Assembly: GCA_944474755.1 (NCBI GenBank) | Contig: OX104112.1 | Span: forward strand, 94,315,756-94,379,755 | From: Limnoperna fortunei | Lineage: Eukaryota; Mollusca; Bivalvia; Mytilida; Modiolidae | Direction of reading: 5' to 3' | DNA: 64,000 nucleotides | Notes under the pieces: model-generated | Told to the model about the DNA's origin: nothing | What the model saw: the letters and a program-made list of their open reading frames with translations, nothing else | Databases searched by the model: none | Shown here: piece after piece, positions 33,318-46,800 of the stretch | Numbering within the stretch: position 1 is the first letter of the stretch | Layout: each line of letters begins with the position of its first letter | Translations under genes and position numbers: made by a program

Positions 33318-34841
33318 TACTCACTCAATAAAGAAACACAACATCGGATATCTTTTTCAAATCATTTTTAGTGACAAATAACCTATAAATATTCAAATAT
33401 ATATACACAACATCATAATTACAAATTAATTTAAGGTTTCCGGGAGAAAGCATTTAAGTTCATCCATCCGTGAACGACTGTGGTCGAAATCCGGAACACA
33501 CGATGAATTACGTATGGCTAAAACAGGGTTGACTTTCACGTGCAAATCATTGGTATTTTGCTTTAACTCAGACAATCGGCATTAAACCCCGCTATTTCTT
33601 TTCTTGAATGCATTAGTAAAATAAAATTCTGATGAGGTAACGTTATGCAAGGTTTGATGCTGCTACCCCAAATATCGCTATCGGTCGAATCGAGGCCGAG
33701 AAATCACAGAATGTTGTTTCCAGAACGAACAATGTTCAACGTAGCACAATTTCACGCGAATGGAGACGCTACTAGCAGCTTGGTACTACGACAGACCGAT
33801 TAGTTCAGGGCGTTCGCGTGTTACAACTCGGGCGCAGGATCGTTACTTTAGATTATTCCATCTACGGAACAGGACTATTGCTGCAACAAAAACCGCTGTA
33901 AACGTCCCTGGGTTGCGCCGTATACCACCACAGACAGTACGCATCTCGGTTACGATCTCATGGATTGCGGACAAAAAGACCTTACGTCGGAGCAACACTG
34001 AGACGCCAACACCTCCGAGCAAGGGTTATTAGATGGTGTACTACTGTTCGGTTAAGGAATTTACAGAACTGAAGAAGAGTTTGGTTCAGTGTTGAGTCCC
34101 GTTTTTAGCTTGAAAAGCGATATGGTCGCATACGAGTATACAGGCGTCAAAATGATCGTTTTGAGTAAAACTCTGTTGTAGAAAGAGACTGTTTTGGCGG
34201 AGGCAGTTTTGATGTGGGCCGCTATTATTTACGCCAGGAACACACAGCTGATGCATATCCAAGGCGATCTTAATGCTGTTATTTATAGAGACGAAATTAT
34301 ACGACCACATTAATTGCACGTAATTGACATTCAAAGAGAAATGTTTCAACGCGACAATGCCCGACCACATACAGCACGTGTAACAGTAGATTTTGTAGAG
34401 AAACAGAAAGTCATGTGTCCGCTTGTGATCACGATCTCCGGATCTTGGATCTTAACTCAATTGAGCATCTGTGTGATGAACTGGATCGGCGCGTGCGCCA
34501 ACGACAACCACCGCCGCAAAATCTGCAACAATTAGAGCAGGAACTTCTGTATGAGTGGCAAAGGATACCGCGTGTTCGTACTCAACGTCTTGAATCCATG
34601 CCAAGACGAGTAAGGGCTGTGTTACAAGCAAATGGTGGGCAAAACAGATACTGACATGTTTTGCATGATTCATTGACAATATGCGACAAAATGTTATATT
34701 CTATGGTAAAAGAACTCATTAACAAGAAGTGTGCCCATTTTTACATTTCTGTATCAATTTTTTATATGATAAATTGTAAAAATAATATATGAAGTAAAAT
34801 TCACATTTTTTGTATGTTGCGTTTATTTAATTGAGTGAGTA
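33318..34841 (+). mobile_element. Tc1/mariner-like element with both terminal inverted repeats
   Basis: The left end TACTCACTCAATAAAGAAAC and the complement of the right end (TACTCACTCAATTAAATAAAC) pair over about 27 bases, and each end lies at a TA, the Tc1 target. The length of ~1.52 kb is usual for Tc1. Between the ends is one decayed transposase gene. Confidence 0.85.
33660..34652 (+). pseudogene. Tc1-like transposase, multiply frameshifted
   Basis: In changing frames from left to right: RVTTRAQDRYFRLFHLRNRT (helix-turn-helix DNA-binding part), KRPYVGATLRRQH, RRVWFSVESRF (the usual first catalytic Asp, FSDESRF, is Val-Glu here), GGGSFDV, QRDNARPHTARVTVDF (second catalytic Asp motif DNARPHTA), then DLNSIEHLCDELDRRVRQRQ and WQRIPRVRTQRLESMPRR at the C terminus. 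The family product is about 340 residues. Stops and shifts make it inactive. Confidence 0.85.
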
Positions 34842-36120
34842 TTTGTAGAAGCTCACAATTAGAAAGTCTTATTAAATATGAGAACAAAATTACCCAATGA
34901 TACAAAGTCAACAAAACAACAAAAATAATATTAATGTTTACAATCATAATTTTTGCACATCATATTAACCTCCACACTTATCAAATATGTGTGTATAAAA
35001 TTCATTAAGGTGTTTAAATGCAATATGTCAGTGATAACTATTTATTTCGCCATCTTATCTACCTGAGTAGTTCGGGAAAATTCAATTACACATTGATTTG
35101 ACATTAACTTTATACGTAAGTTGATTCAAAACGTGTGTTTGCGAACAGAAAACTGATATATTTTCGCTATATTTTATTTTATAACACGTTCAAAATTGAA
35201 ATCTCGGTTTCAAGAATTCAAAAACGAATCAAAGATACCAAGGATTATTTATTAGAGAATAAGTTAAGGACAGATTTAACAATGGTCGAACAAAAAATGG
35301 AGACAAATACAAAATAAAAAGATACACAACACAGAACAAAAAACTAAGTCACACAAACCCACTAAACACCTGGCTTGAGTCCATGTCTACCGAAGGATAA
35401 GCTTTGGTAAGCACGCTCCAAAAGTGGCAACAGTCTTGTCACTACAATTTCATCGCTTTCAAAAAAAAAGAAATGATTATTAATGAGGTGTACCCCTTAA
35501 AATCAAGAAACAGAACATTTCTAAATACGTTAAATCTTTAACTTTATTGCAACGCCAGTAGTAATATGTTCATGATTTTTGTCAAAATTCTAAAATATGT
35601 TAATTGTCATTGTACGTTCTGTTAAATTATCTACATTTGCAAAATTAAGTGATTATTTGAAAATGCATATAAGATGAAACACATAATGTTCTTGTTCTTT
35701 ATTAAATTCATTGTAATCTCTTTTAAGAGGAAATAAAGTAATGAATGAATGAATGAATGAATGAATTTAGTTGATTATTGGCTAAAGTTTTTAAAGTAAA
35801 ATTTTCCATGCAATTTTTATTGATTAATATATTCCATTAAATGTTATTCTAAGAAAATCAAATTGGTGTAGACTTCCAATCATTCTAAAGCAACTACTAA
35901 TCAAATTTATATTTTATAACCATATAAGAAAGTGGTACTGGATTTAACGGAACTACACTTCTTAAAATTTTCTATGCGCAAAATATCATATCCTGTCGTA
36001 ATGAAAAATGCTTGCCATTTTAAAATTGATTTAAATAACCAAACTTTCGGCTATTGACACATGTCCTTGTTCAGGCAGTTCAAAACAAAAACAAAAACAA
36101 TAATAGAAAAAACCGATGTT
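34842..36120. other. AT-rich leader-intron DNA of gene C
   Basis: No gene or repeat family recognised, apart from a short GAAT microsatellite at 35741-35766. Confidence 0.45.
35741..35766. repeat. GAAT microsatellite
   Basis: Six GAAT units following AAAGTAAT. Possibly a target-like tail of a retroposon. Confidence 0.7.
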
Positions 36121-36121
36121 G

Positions 36122-36259
<138 letters not shown>

Positions 36260-37100
36260 CAACGGTGGTTGGTAGTTGATTCCATAATTTAAGAGAATAA
36301 AATGAGTATTTATAGGTTTTTATCTTAGTGTGAATATGTCTATATGTTAAGTAATGAATATGCCTGCTTTTTCAAAATCGCTGTACAAGGTAGGGCGGGA
36401 CTGGTATTTCAACAAAATCTTAAACAATTTTAAAGAACATATATAGTCTAGCAGTTGTTCTTCTAGATTCCAGGGTCTGCCATTGTAGGACATTGAGCAT
36501 AGTTGTCACACTGTCATAATAGGAATATTGACCTTAGACCCAACCGGCTGCTCTCCGTTGGATCATTTCAATTCCAGTCAAATTTATGGACAGGTCTTAT
36601 AATAGTAATATATTTTTTGTTCAATGAAAGTCTCTAAGTTTGAGTTTTTGTGTCTGTGAAGCTGACAAAATTAATTTAAGCTTCTTTCATTTAAAATTGC
36701 TATTAAACTACCCATAAATGTTTATGCGTAATGACTAAATCAAATGATGCTTGGTTAAAATGAAATATGAAACTTTCCTAATATATGTACTAATCTTGAT
36801 AGCAAACATACGTTTTTAAACATCGCTCAATGTTATACAAAGTAAGTATGAGATTCGAGACCTAAAGTCTTCTTACCTATCACGAAACAATCGTGCGTCA
36901 GTAGTATTTGCTCAAATTAGTCAAGCCTCGGATTTGTTCATGGAGTACCCGGGTCGCGTAACAAGTAGATGGGAAGTGGGTTATTTGTTTGAATGGCGCC
37001 AGGCTCCTTGCCTTATAAATACTCTTTTCACTTTAATATGATTTGAAAAAAAGAACAATAGTTGTTTTCGTATGATTTTTAATATTCAGACAACATCGAA

Positions 37101-40100
37101 ATGCAACAAAATGAAGAAGGTTATACAGCACGTTCAAACTCACAGCAAAATCGAATGTTACGCATTTTTGGAGGTATACAGATAACGCTTGGGGTTGTGT
37201 CAGGTATTCTGAGTCTTGTCGGACTGATCCTAGATGGAATCAGTATCAACATTGATTGTGACTACAATGACGACTTGTATTTTGCCAGATGTTCTAAGCA
37301 TAGGGATGCATCTGCCATGTTTGTTTTAGACGGCATCTGTTTAATTTTCTCTGGATGGGTATGTTCTAAGTCAGCAATAATATACTTTATTACTTTAATT
37401 AAGATTTTATATTCGCTTTAAAACTTTTTTTGACAATACATGTTCACTATAATGATAATGACTTTACAATTTTGTACACCTCTTTTTAAGACATGATTGA
37501 AAATCAAACCGAATACAATTGTATTTCCAGAAAATAATATTTTTTTAATACTGATATTTGAAAAAAATATTATAACAGTTATTTTGACGGAAGTTGTATT
37601 TTTTGTTTTAGTCTATCTTGACTGGTGCATTTCCATTTTGTATGACTGCAAAACGGCAAAACAGGTGGAGGTGTTTAGTAAGTTTATACAGAGAATTTCT
37701 TTGTTAATTTTTGCAGGTAGTGCACTCTAGACATAATATTTTGTTGCCATGTTGTATACGTTATAATAGACTAATATCACGTCTAGATAGATATAACTTT
37801 CTCTTTTGTGCCCTTAATTTCAGGTTTGATGGATATTTGCGATCAACAAAGCTATCATTTTAACTTTTTTCCATGAAAGGACGTAATTTTTGTAATGTTA
37901 ATTTTATATAAAACTTTTGTCCTTGTTTTTTTTTAAATGCTTTTGTACAAAATCTACCTCATACGCGTAGAGGAACAAGAAAGAATGGGAGCATAGTGTG
38001 TACCCATTGCAATGCCGATATAAAACCAGATGTGTTTATCTTGGTTTGCCATTCTTTTGGCGAATCAAATTTGAATCTATTCTTTAAATTTATCTTTTAT
38101 CTAATTATGGTCAACTGTAGTAAAAAATATTAAAAGCCAACGTTTTAACGCTTTTGCATGAATAGAGGAACCTTGATGTGACTGAAGGTTATCTAAAAAT
38201 TTGTAAATTTCCAAGTTTGACTACCTTTACGAATGTTTCAAACCAAAATGTCTACGTCTATGATATTGATGTCTAATAATATTGTAACAAATCAATTAAC
38301 ACTTTTAAGCGCGCCATTTACAAACGTTCTTGACAAAAGTCATCTAAATACAAACGACGTACAATTTCTATAATTACAGAAAATAACTTTCATGGTATGT
38401 TCCATCGTTGGAGCATCTGTATTCGCTCCAACTGCTTTCGGTATGGGTGTGATGGCAGTCTTATTTGTAAGTATATAATGTGTCATAACATTACCCTGAT
38501 ATAAACAATAAATTAATAATAATTAACTATATGCCTGTTATTTTATTGAACCAACATTTTTAGCTCATTTTAAAAATACCTACTATTTCTCTAATTACAT
38601 TTAAATTCATGTGAAATAATGTTACACAAAAGTAGCATCTGTTACAGAGAATTCAGATACAAACTTTTTTTTTAAAACTTGAACAGTTTATTATATCACT
38701 AGCTGTTAACAATAACTTTACTTATGACAGCAGGTTGTAACTTAACCAAAATAATATTATAAGTTAGTCAAATGTACATTAACACACAATTACATATATA
38801 CATATAATGATTAATTACATTAGAGAGATATGATTACGATATCTTGGAAAGTTTTTTTTATTATTTGCAATAATATGTTCGTGGTAAAATATATATGAGG
38901 GCAATTGGAAGGGGGAGTGCGGGGTTAACATAATCAATTTTTGGAAATTTGGTTTTTATTTAGTTATTGATGTGTTCTTAGAAATTTGTTCAAGAAACAG
39001 CTTTGTTTTTGGACTACTTCTTGTAGTACATGGTAATAGATGTTAAATTCTTTAATAATAAAAAAGTTATTTCAATAGATTTACTTCTTTGTTCGGATAA
39101 GTAAAAGCTTATATATAAGGTAAATCCTACTATTGACAGAAAATGTTCAGTTAAGTAAAAGCTGTTATATAAGGTAAATCCTACTATTGACAGAAAAGCA
39201 TTTAGACCCAATAATCTTGATCATAAATGTGTAACCTTTCACTTTGTGCTTTAATTGTACTGTTGTGTTTTGGATTCCTGTCAAATACAAGATTTTTTAT
39301 ATTTCCTCTCAAAATTGATTTATGAATGTACAATTAATGAAAAGGGGTGGATAATCTAAAGGCACTTTGCAGATTGAGTAGATTCAATTTCCATCTGTAT
39401 ATTTTAAAGTTGTTTAAGATTGTATTTTGTAAAATAAAGTTAAAGATATTATGTGATGTTTGAAGATTTAACATTTTTTTTGCAAAGTAACAAATCCATT
39501 TATTTCTGCCTTTTTCAAAGATACATTATGTTCATATAACGTTTTATTGTCCGTTTGGATCTCTTTCCCATGGTAACAGCTTAACACTTTTGATTTTTCG
39601 ACACTCTTTACGACCATCCCTCATATGTAGCTGAAAACCAGGCTTAAAGATCTTATAAAACGCTGCTTTTCAAGAAAAAACTGAAAGAGACTATATAAAT
39701 ATCTTGTATAATAAATGACTAAATCTAATACTAAATATACTGAAGACCAAATCTGTCATGTTAGATTTTCTGATTGACTACATATTCGTCATGTTTGAAG
39801 GACATGTTTTTCAACAGACTGTTGGTATTCCAATGGGTACTTATTGTGCTCCTCTCCTCACCGACCTGTTTTGGTACTCTTATGAGTTCATAGAAGGCCT
39901 GCTGAAGAAGAAAGAAAAGACACTGGTCCCGACCTTTAATTTCATATTCCGCTATATTGATGATGTTTTGTCGCTAAATAATGCTAAATTTGGTGACCAT
40001 TTACATTCAATTTACCAAACGAGCTTGAAATTTAAAGACACCATCAATACACTAAGGTCAGCCTCTTACTTAGACCTATTTCTAGAAATAGACTCAGGAA

Positions 40101-40748
40101 AACTACAAACTAGACTCTACGACAAACGTGATGACTTCCTAATTGTCAACTTCCCGTTCATCGACAACAACATTCCAGCATATGGTGTGTACATTTCACA
40201 ACATATACGTTATTCTAGATCCTGCGATCGGTATTCTAATTTTCTAGACCGATAACTGCTGTTGATTGCTAAACAACCTAAACAAGGGTTTGTTTTACCT
40301 AGGTTGATGTTATCTCTTCAGAAGTTCTATGGTCGTCACCATGACTTGATTGATCGTTATGAGAAATCAGTGTCTTAAATACGATCTAACATTTTTGCTG
40401 CGTCAGAGGTAGTGTTTCCCTTTACTGGATTTGACCTTTTGTTTTTATTTTATTGGGTTCGGGTTACTATTTTTCTGTATTTTGTGTTTTTAGTTTTGTG
40501 TTGTGTTTGTCTATATCCGGATTTGTTACTGTCCCTTGACTTTTGACTCTTGTTGTCGGTTTTCTTTGCTCTTGTTTCTTTCAAGAAGCTGTGTAGTGTT
40601 GTTTATTCGAATTGATATTGAGCTTTCTTTCTTAAGTACATTAAGTTTTGATTTTAGTATTTGAGCCAATATTTAGGTATGGCTGCTTTTACTGCTAAAA
40701 ATTCCGCAAATTTTTTTTTCTGAAAGATAACCATGCTCATATTATGTC

Positions 40749-40807
<59 letters not shown>

Positions 40808-43800
40808 TATATATATATACGTCTACAAATTAAGCCCAACACTGTTTGAATTAGATTTTTAACACTGTCAAATTTTTGCTTTCCCTCAGCGGGATTCGAA
40901 CTCACACCGTTGTGACACTGTGGCACCAATTCGCCTGCACATTATTATTTTATAAATAATCTTTTTTATTTCTTTTATGTGTTCATTGTTTATGTTTGTC
41001 ACATAATGCCACATATGTAAATTGTGGTATTATCAGGGTCTTGATTATCAAAAGGTTTCATAAGATGGTTAATTTTCTTTTTTCCCATGATTTCAATAAA
41101 GTTTGGGCTTCTTGTATTCTTTTATCCCAGTTTTATTTTTCACAATCTGTTTTGTTGTCCCCTTCATAAAGTTCTAAATCTTTTATTGGTTTTTTTGTTT
41201 TTTTAATATTTTTTATCTTAACTCTACAATGTTTTAGTTTGCCAATGAAAATACATTCTATTCTTTATTTATTAAGCTTTAAGCCTTAGCCGATTTGGTA
41301 TCACATTTTGGAATTTTGGTGATAAAAGCTCTACAACATCTCATTTGATTTGATTCATTTGGATTTGAAATATTGTTTGGGTTCAAGAGCCACTGATGAG
41401 TCTTGATTAGACGAAACGCGCATCTTGCGTAGTATATTTTATTAACCTTGATATCTTTGATGACATTTTACTTTAAGGCAGAGTAACTTCCAAACATTTC
41501 TATGATATTCAAAGCATACTTAAATTCGAGTTGTGATTTTTGAATAGTGTCTTGTCATCTGCAAGTTGAAAGTGCATTGCTGAAAGTGGCGTTAAACACC
41601 ATTAAACAAACAAACAAACATCATCTGCAAGTTGTGAAATTTTTATGTTATGAGTTTAACTATCTAGATTCATTTCTATTCCTTTAATGTTTGAACTATA
41701 TCTTATATGAATAGCCAAAATATCTGTTTCTAACGCGAAGAGTAAAGAAGAGCATAGACATCCTTGTTTTATGCCTCTCTGTAGGCGAACTTGGGATAAA
41801 ATCGATACATTTTTAGTTATTAAGATATTGTTGTCTGTATACATTGATTTAATCCATTGAGTTGTTTAAGCAGAAATGTTCAAGTGTTTAATTCATGAAT
41901 TCCAGTTTAATTTGTCGAAAGCTTGTATTAAATCAATGAATAGAATGGTACTTTCAATATTATTTGTCCTCATAGTCTATGATGTCTTGTATCTGTCTCA
42001 AGTTAAAGCCTGCTGATCCAGTTTGGTCGGAATGGATTATAGAACTTATTACCTTTTTTATTCTAGTTGCTAAAGTATATAACACAATTTTATAATCAAT
42101 GTTTAGTGGGGAGATAGGTCTATAGTTTCCTAGATCCATGTGGTAATCTTTTGTATATATTAAACTGAGGATGCTTTGTCTTTGGGAATATAATAATTGC
42201 CTCATATCGAAGCAGTAGCTTAAAACAGATAGAAAGTTTGCATCATTAAATGATCAACTTTTATATATTCAAAACCAATTATCAGGATTTTTAACTGTCG
42301 ATGCGATTCCTTGCTTCACAACATCAACTTAATGTGCTTTGAGTTTTGTAAAATATAAGTAATTTAGTGATTTCTGATTCTGAAAAAATATATAATTATT
42401 GTTTATTTAGCGTGCAAAGGACAATGACAATGGAGCAATAGCAGCAATTCCATCCTTTGTAGCACTAATTAGTTTTGCAGAGCTGGTTGTTGCAATTGTA
42501 GCTTCTTCCTACTGTTGTGGCTGTTCAGATTGGAGCATGTATGAAGTAAGTGAATAGCAAACTTTAAACTATATACAACATTTGATTCTCATTTCTGTTT
42601 TAAAACACATTTTGTTCTGGAAAATATTTCTTACAACCACAATACTGGCAACATAGTATGTCTTAAAGTCTGTTTTCAATTACGCAACAGTTTAACCTTT
42701 TTATTCCAAATGCTAACTCTTTGCAAATTGTGATTATAACTTTCAAAGGCAAATTCAAATATAATTGGATATTTATAATGTTATTGTTTCGATGTATATT
42801 TCTAGGTTTATATATTAATTGAAATTAATTTTCCATACTAAACGTTTTACTTTATTATAGTCCAGTTTTTTGCCTTTTATTATTCCAGATTGTACCTTGT
42901 TATTTACATCTCATAAATCGTACTTGGCTTTTGCTACGGGAATTTACTTTATAAGTCATCCCTGTTTGTTTCTAAAGGGCTCTTACAAACGCTCGTCTGT
43001 TTATAACTTAATTTATAGTCATATAAATGTATTTTTTTTTTTTTTAGATAATAAATGGCATTTTCAATTCTACATTGATGTTTTGCTTTTATCTTTTAAA
43101 ATCAAACTTAGCAGAAGTCGTCAGAACCGAGGTGACAAAAAACTTAATTTATAGTCATATAAATGTATTTTTGGCACGAGAAATTTGTGTGGAGTTATCC
43201 ACCTTGTTGTTCACCTTTTCACCGTTAGGTGTCAGGTAACGTGATGCTAATTAATTATTCATTCGCATGACTACTGGTCAAGTTGCTGCAGCCATATTGT
43301 TTTGTGATAAGTTGTGATCCCGAGGATCTCTATTTTTGCTGCAGTCATATTGTTTTGTGATAAGTTGTGATCCCAAGGATCTCTATTTTTTAACATCTTG
43401 CTTACTTCGTTACAAAAATCACTTAATATAGCTATTGATTATTGGAATATCAGTTTGAGACTCGCGTGTGGTGTTCTAGAACCGTGACGAACAATGACCT
43501 GTTAACGTTGTTTATTTACTTATATAGCAAATTGGCAACATCACAACAAGCATCGGGATTTACTTTATTAACGTTATACAAACTGGAATTGTCTATGGAT
43601 TTATGCAAACTAAGAACTGTAAGTTTAAGGCTTGCTGTATCAAGTTAGTGTTTCTAAAAATAACTTATGGATATACGTCACAATCGATATTGGTGACCTT
43701 TGTACTAGTTGAAACGTGAGAAGGGTGTGCGTTTATTCTTTGACCCGATTGGTCAAAACGAATGTAAACAAATGACTCCTTTGTTTTGGAAGTATGTCTG

Positions 43801-46800
43801 ATATTTTGATCATCGGGAGTTCACATATTCAGCGGTTCGAACACTTTGTCCATTATTACAACATTCAAAATCTTGAGCTTAGTCAGTGTAATATATCGTA
43901 CTATGGTATTTCAGGAGGTAAAATATTAAATACAGCTCACGTAGAGGAACTTGAGAATGCGATTATACAATTCCAACCGTCTTTTATTGTGGCACAATTT
44001 TGTTCTAATGATCTAGACATAGATGACATAACAGTGAATGATATTGAGGTGATAATTTTGAAATGGTTTAACTTACTGTTAGTGTTTACAGCTAGATATT
44101 GTGTAAGAATAGCAGTCTGTCAGCTTCTTTTTCGCAAAAGCACTCGTTTCACCAGTCCAAACAAGTATAATTTTAATGTAGTTTATGCTAACTCTTTTCT
44201 CAAAGCCCAAATAAAAAAGTGTGGGAACAGAGACATCATTTATTGGCGATTGAGAGGTTTAAAATACACTGAGCATAACCTATATGAACATGATGGAGTA
44301 CATTTAAACTGGTCTGTGGGATATCCAAAGTTTTATTACAATATTAGAGGAGCTGTTCTACAGCTTACACGCTTGGAAGTTTAGTGTAAGACTGCTGGTT
44401 TACGTTAAATCTAGAAATAAATAGAAACTTAAAATACATTTTACGATGTATACTGTACATACATACGTATAGCTTTGACCTTAATGTCTCTCAGAGTAAT
44501 ATTATTATTATTTAATTCTGTTATTTACTTTTTCATTTATTTATGGTTAATTTAACAGTGTAGTAAGGTTCAATTTTACATAAACATGCATATTGTATTT
44601 GACTGATTTATTCAGGATAATTTAGACTAGTTGATAAATAACTTATAAATATGCCGTTGTATTATTATCATGCCAATAGTTTAAAAAGTATTGGGAGGTT
44701 ACTTTTTGATTAATTGAAATTGGCAGACAGATGGAGATTTTTTCATGTACAAGTAATTTGTTAAGACAAGACATGATATTTTTTATTATATACCTGCACG
44801 CATAAATATATTACATGTATTAACACGTGTTACTATTTTTCAGTGTTGTTAAGGTGGTAGTTGACAAGATCGTCAAAGAGAGTTTCAATAGCTGAGTTTC
44901 TTGTATACGTATATATCAGGTATTGAATTATACACATGTCGTTAATTTATATTATTTTACACATGCAGTACATGGTTACGTGTACTTGGTTACTTGTACG
45001 TCTTGTTAATAAGCACACTCCATGATTACATGTGAGGTGTTCAATTACATGTAGGACACTCAGTACAGGGTTACATGTACAATGTGCAGATCTTTTACTT
45101 TTCACATGGTTACATGTGAATATTTGTGCATGGTTACATGAGCAGATCTAATACTTTCACATGGTCACATGTGAATATTTGTGCATGGTTACATGAGCAG
45201 ATCTAATACTTTCACATGGTTACATGTGAATATTTTGTACATGGTAATATTGCTTTTACTTCACATGGTTACATGTGACTAGTTGTACATGGTTACATGT
45301 ACTTTTTTCAACAATTTTACATGGTTACATGTACAAAAAATACTACAATTGATAGAATACATGGTTACATGTATATTCCACTTCTTATGAATTTACACAT
45401 TGTTAAATGTGCATTGTTCATGACTAAATGGATAGTATATCGTCTTTTAACATGTTGTGTTGCTTGTTGTAGCTTACAGAATGTCTCAGCCACCACGGAA
45501 GAAGAGGCGTCCTACATCAACACCAAAAGCTTCTGACACAGACGACATGAAGGCAATGATAAAGGACGTGTTCAAGGAATTTGTACCGACTATAGTTGAC
45601 TCCGTCATAGCCAAAATAAAGAACAACACCAATGCAGAGCCACCAGTGGCAGATGAAGTAGTTGCTGTTCCTGCAGAACAGGAAACAACAGATGCTGTAG
45701 CCAGTACCAGCAGAGATAATAGAGGTAATAAGATAGGCCCTATGCATGTTGGACGCAGGGCAGGGCACAATGTAGACCCAAAAATTAAATCCAAAATATT
45801 TGCAGAAGAATATATCCAGTTACCGTCTTTACTGTTTAAATCACATCAAATGAGATTAGAAGCTGTGAAAGATTCAGTTAATAGTATCTCCTTTGTCCAA
45901 AGAGAACAAAAAATGTTTTTCAAATCTTTCAATCAGTGGGTGGACGCGTTCCACATCTTTGTGGCAATTTATTGCACCAACAGACCGGAGGAGTCCCCAA
46001 ATCTAATGCGCTATATGCAAATGGTACAAAAGTTAGCAACTGATATTGGAGAAAAAGCAGCATTATACTATGACGAGCAATTTCGTATGTGGAGATCAGA
46101 AGATCCTGAGTCAATGCCATGGAATGTAATCAATCAGGAACTTCATTCCGAGGCTATTCAGATAGGTGTGAAGGCTAGGTTAGATGGTCATAGTAGGGAA
46201 CGAAAACCATACCAACAGCTTTTTCGTTCAAAACCAGAAAGAAAAAATGTTAAAACAGGCTTCTGCTTTAGTTTCAACAACAACAATGGAAGATGCAAAA
46301 GAAGACTGTGCACATACCCACATGTCTGCAGTAAATGCCATAACGAACATCCTAGAAACGAATGTCCATTGCCGAATGAAGGACAAGAACAAGTTAAAGC
46401 ACCACCAGCAAAACCCACCCCAAAGAAATGAACATAAACAGGCATGCTTTTTACCTTCTGTTTCATTATTTAATATTGTCACTCCAATTAATGCCAAAGT
46501 ATTGTGCCAATGGTTACAAGGTTATGACCAGTCTAAATTAGATTATTTAATTACAGGTTTTATCAGGGGTTTTCATATTCCATTTACTGGGGAGAGACAC
46601 TTTAGGTTAAGTAAGAACTTAAAATCTGCTCAAGATAATTTGCCAATACTCAAACAGAAGATTGCGGTTGAACTAGAAGCCGGAAGAGTAGCAGGTCCTT
46701 TTACTTTACAAAATTTACCATTTCCTAATTTGCAAATTTCCCCCTTGGGCTTAGTACCGAAACAAAAACCTGGAGAATTTAGGGTCATCCATCATTTATC

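Larger units (their letters stand above)
41020..42230 (-). pseudogene. LINE (L1/Tx1-like) reverse transcriptase relic, minus strand
   Basis: Minus-strand order: NYRPISPLNIDYKIV-TLATRIK and IIHSDQTG (42.1 kb), LFIDLIQAFDKLNW (catalytic Asp motif, 41.9 kb), RLQRGIKQGCLCSSLLFALE and IHIRYSSNIKGIEM (41.7 kb), the LADD catalytic site split by a SINE insertion (41.57-41.63 kb), ALNIIEMFGSYSALK (41.5 kb), and SWEKRKLTIL (41.1 kb). Spacing and order match LINE reverse transcriptases of the L1/Tx1 type. Many stops and shifts are present. Confidence 0.65.

Noticed and set aside
40747..40929. Minus-strand frame with Ile-Tyr repeats
   Set aside because: Produced by the TA dinucleotide repeat plus a SINE fragment.
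43794..44384. SGNH ORF as a host gene in intron 4 of gene C
   Set aside because: It lies between the element's terminal repeat and its gag, and its homologue also neighbours a YR-element gag; element cargo is the simpler reading.
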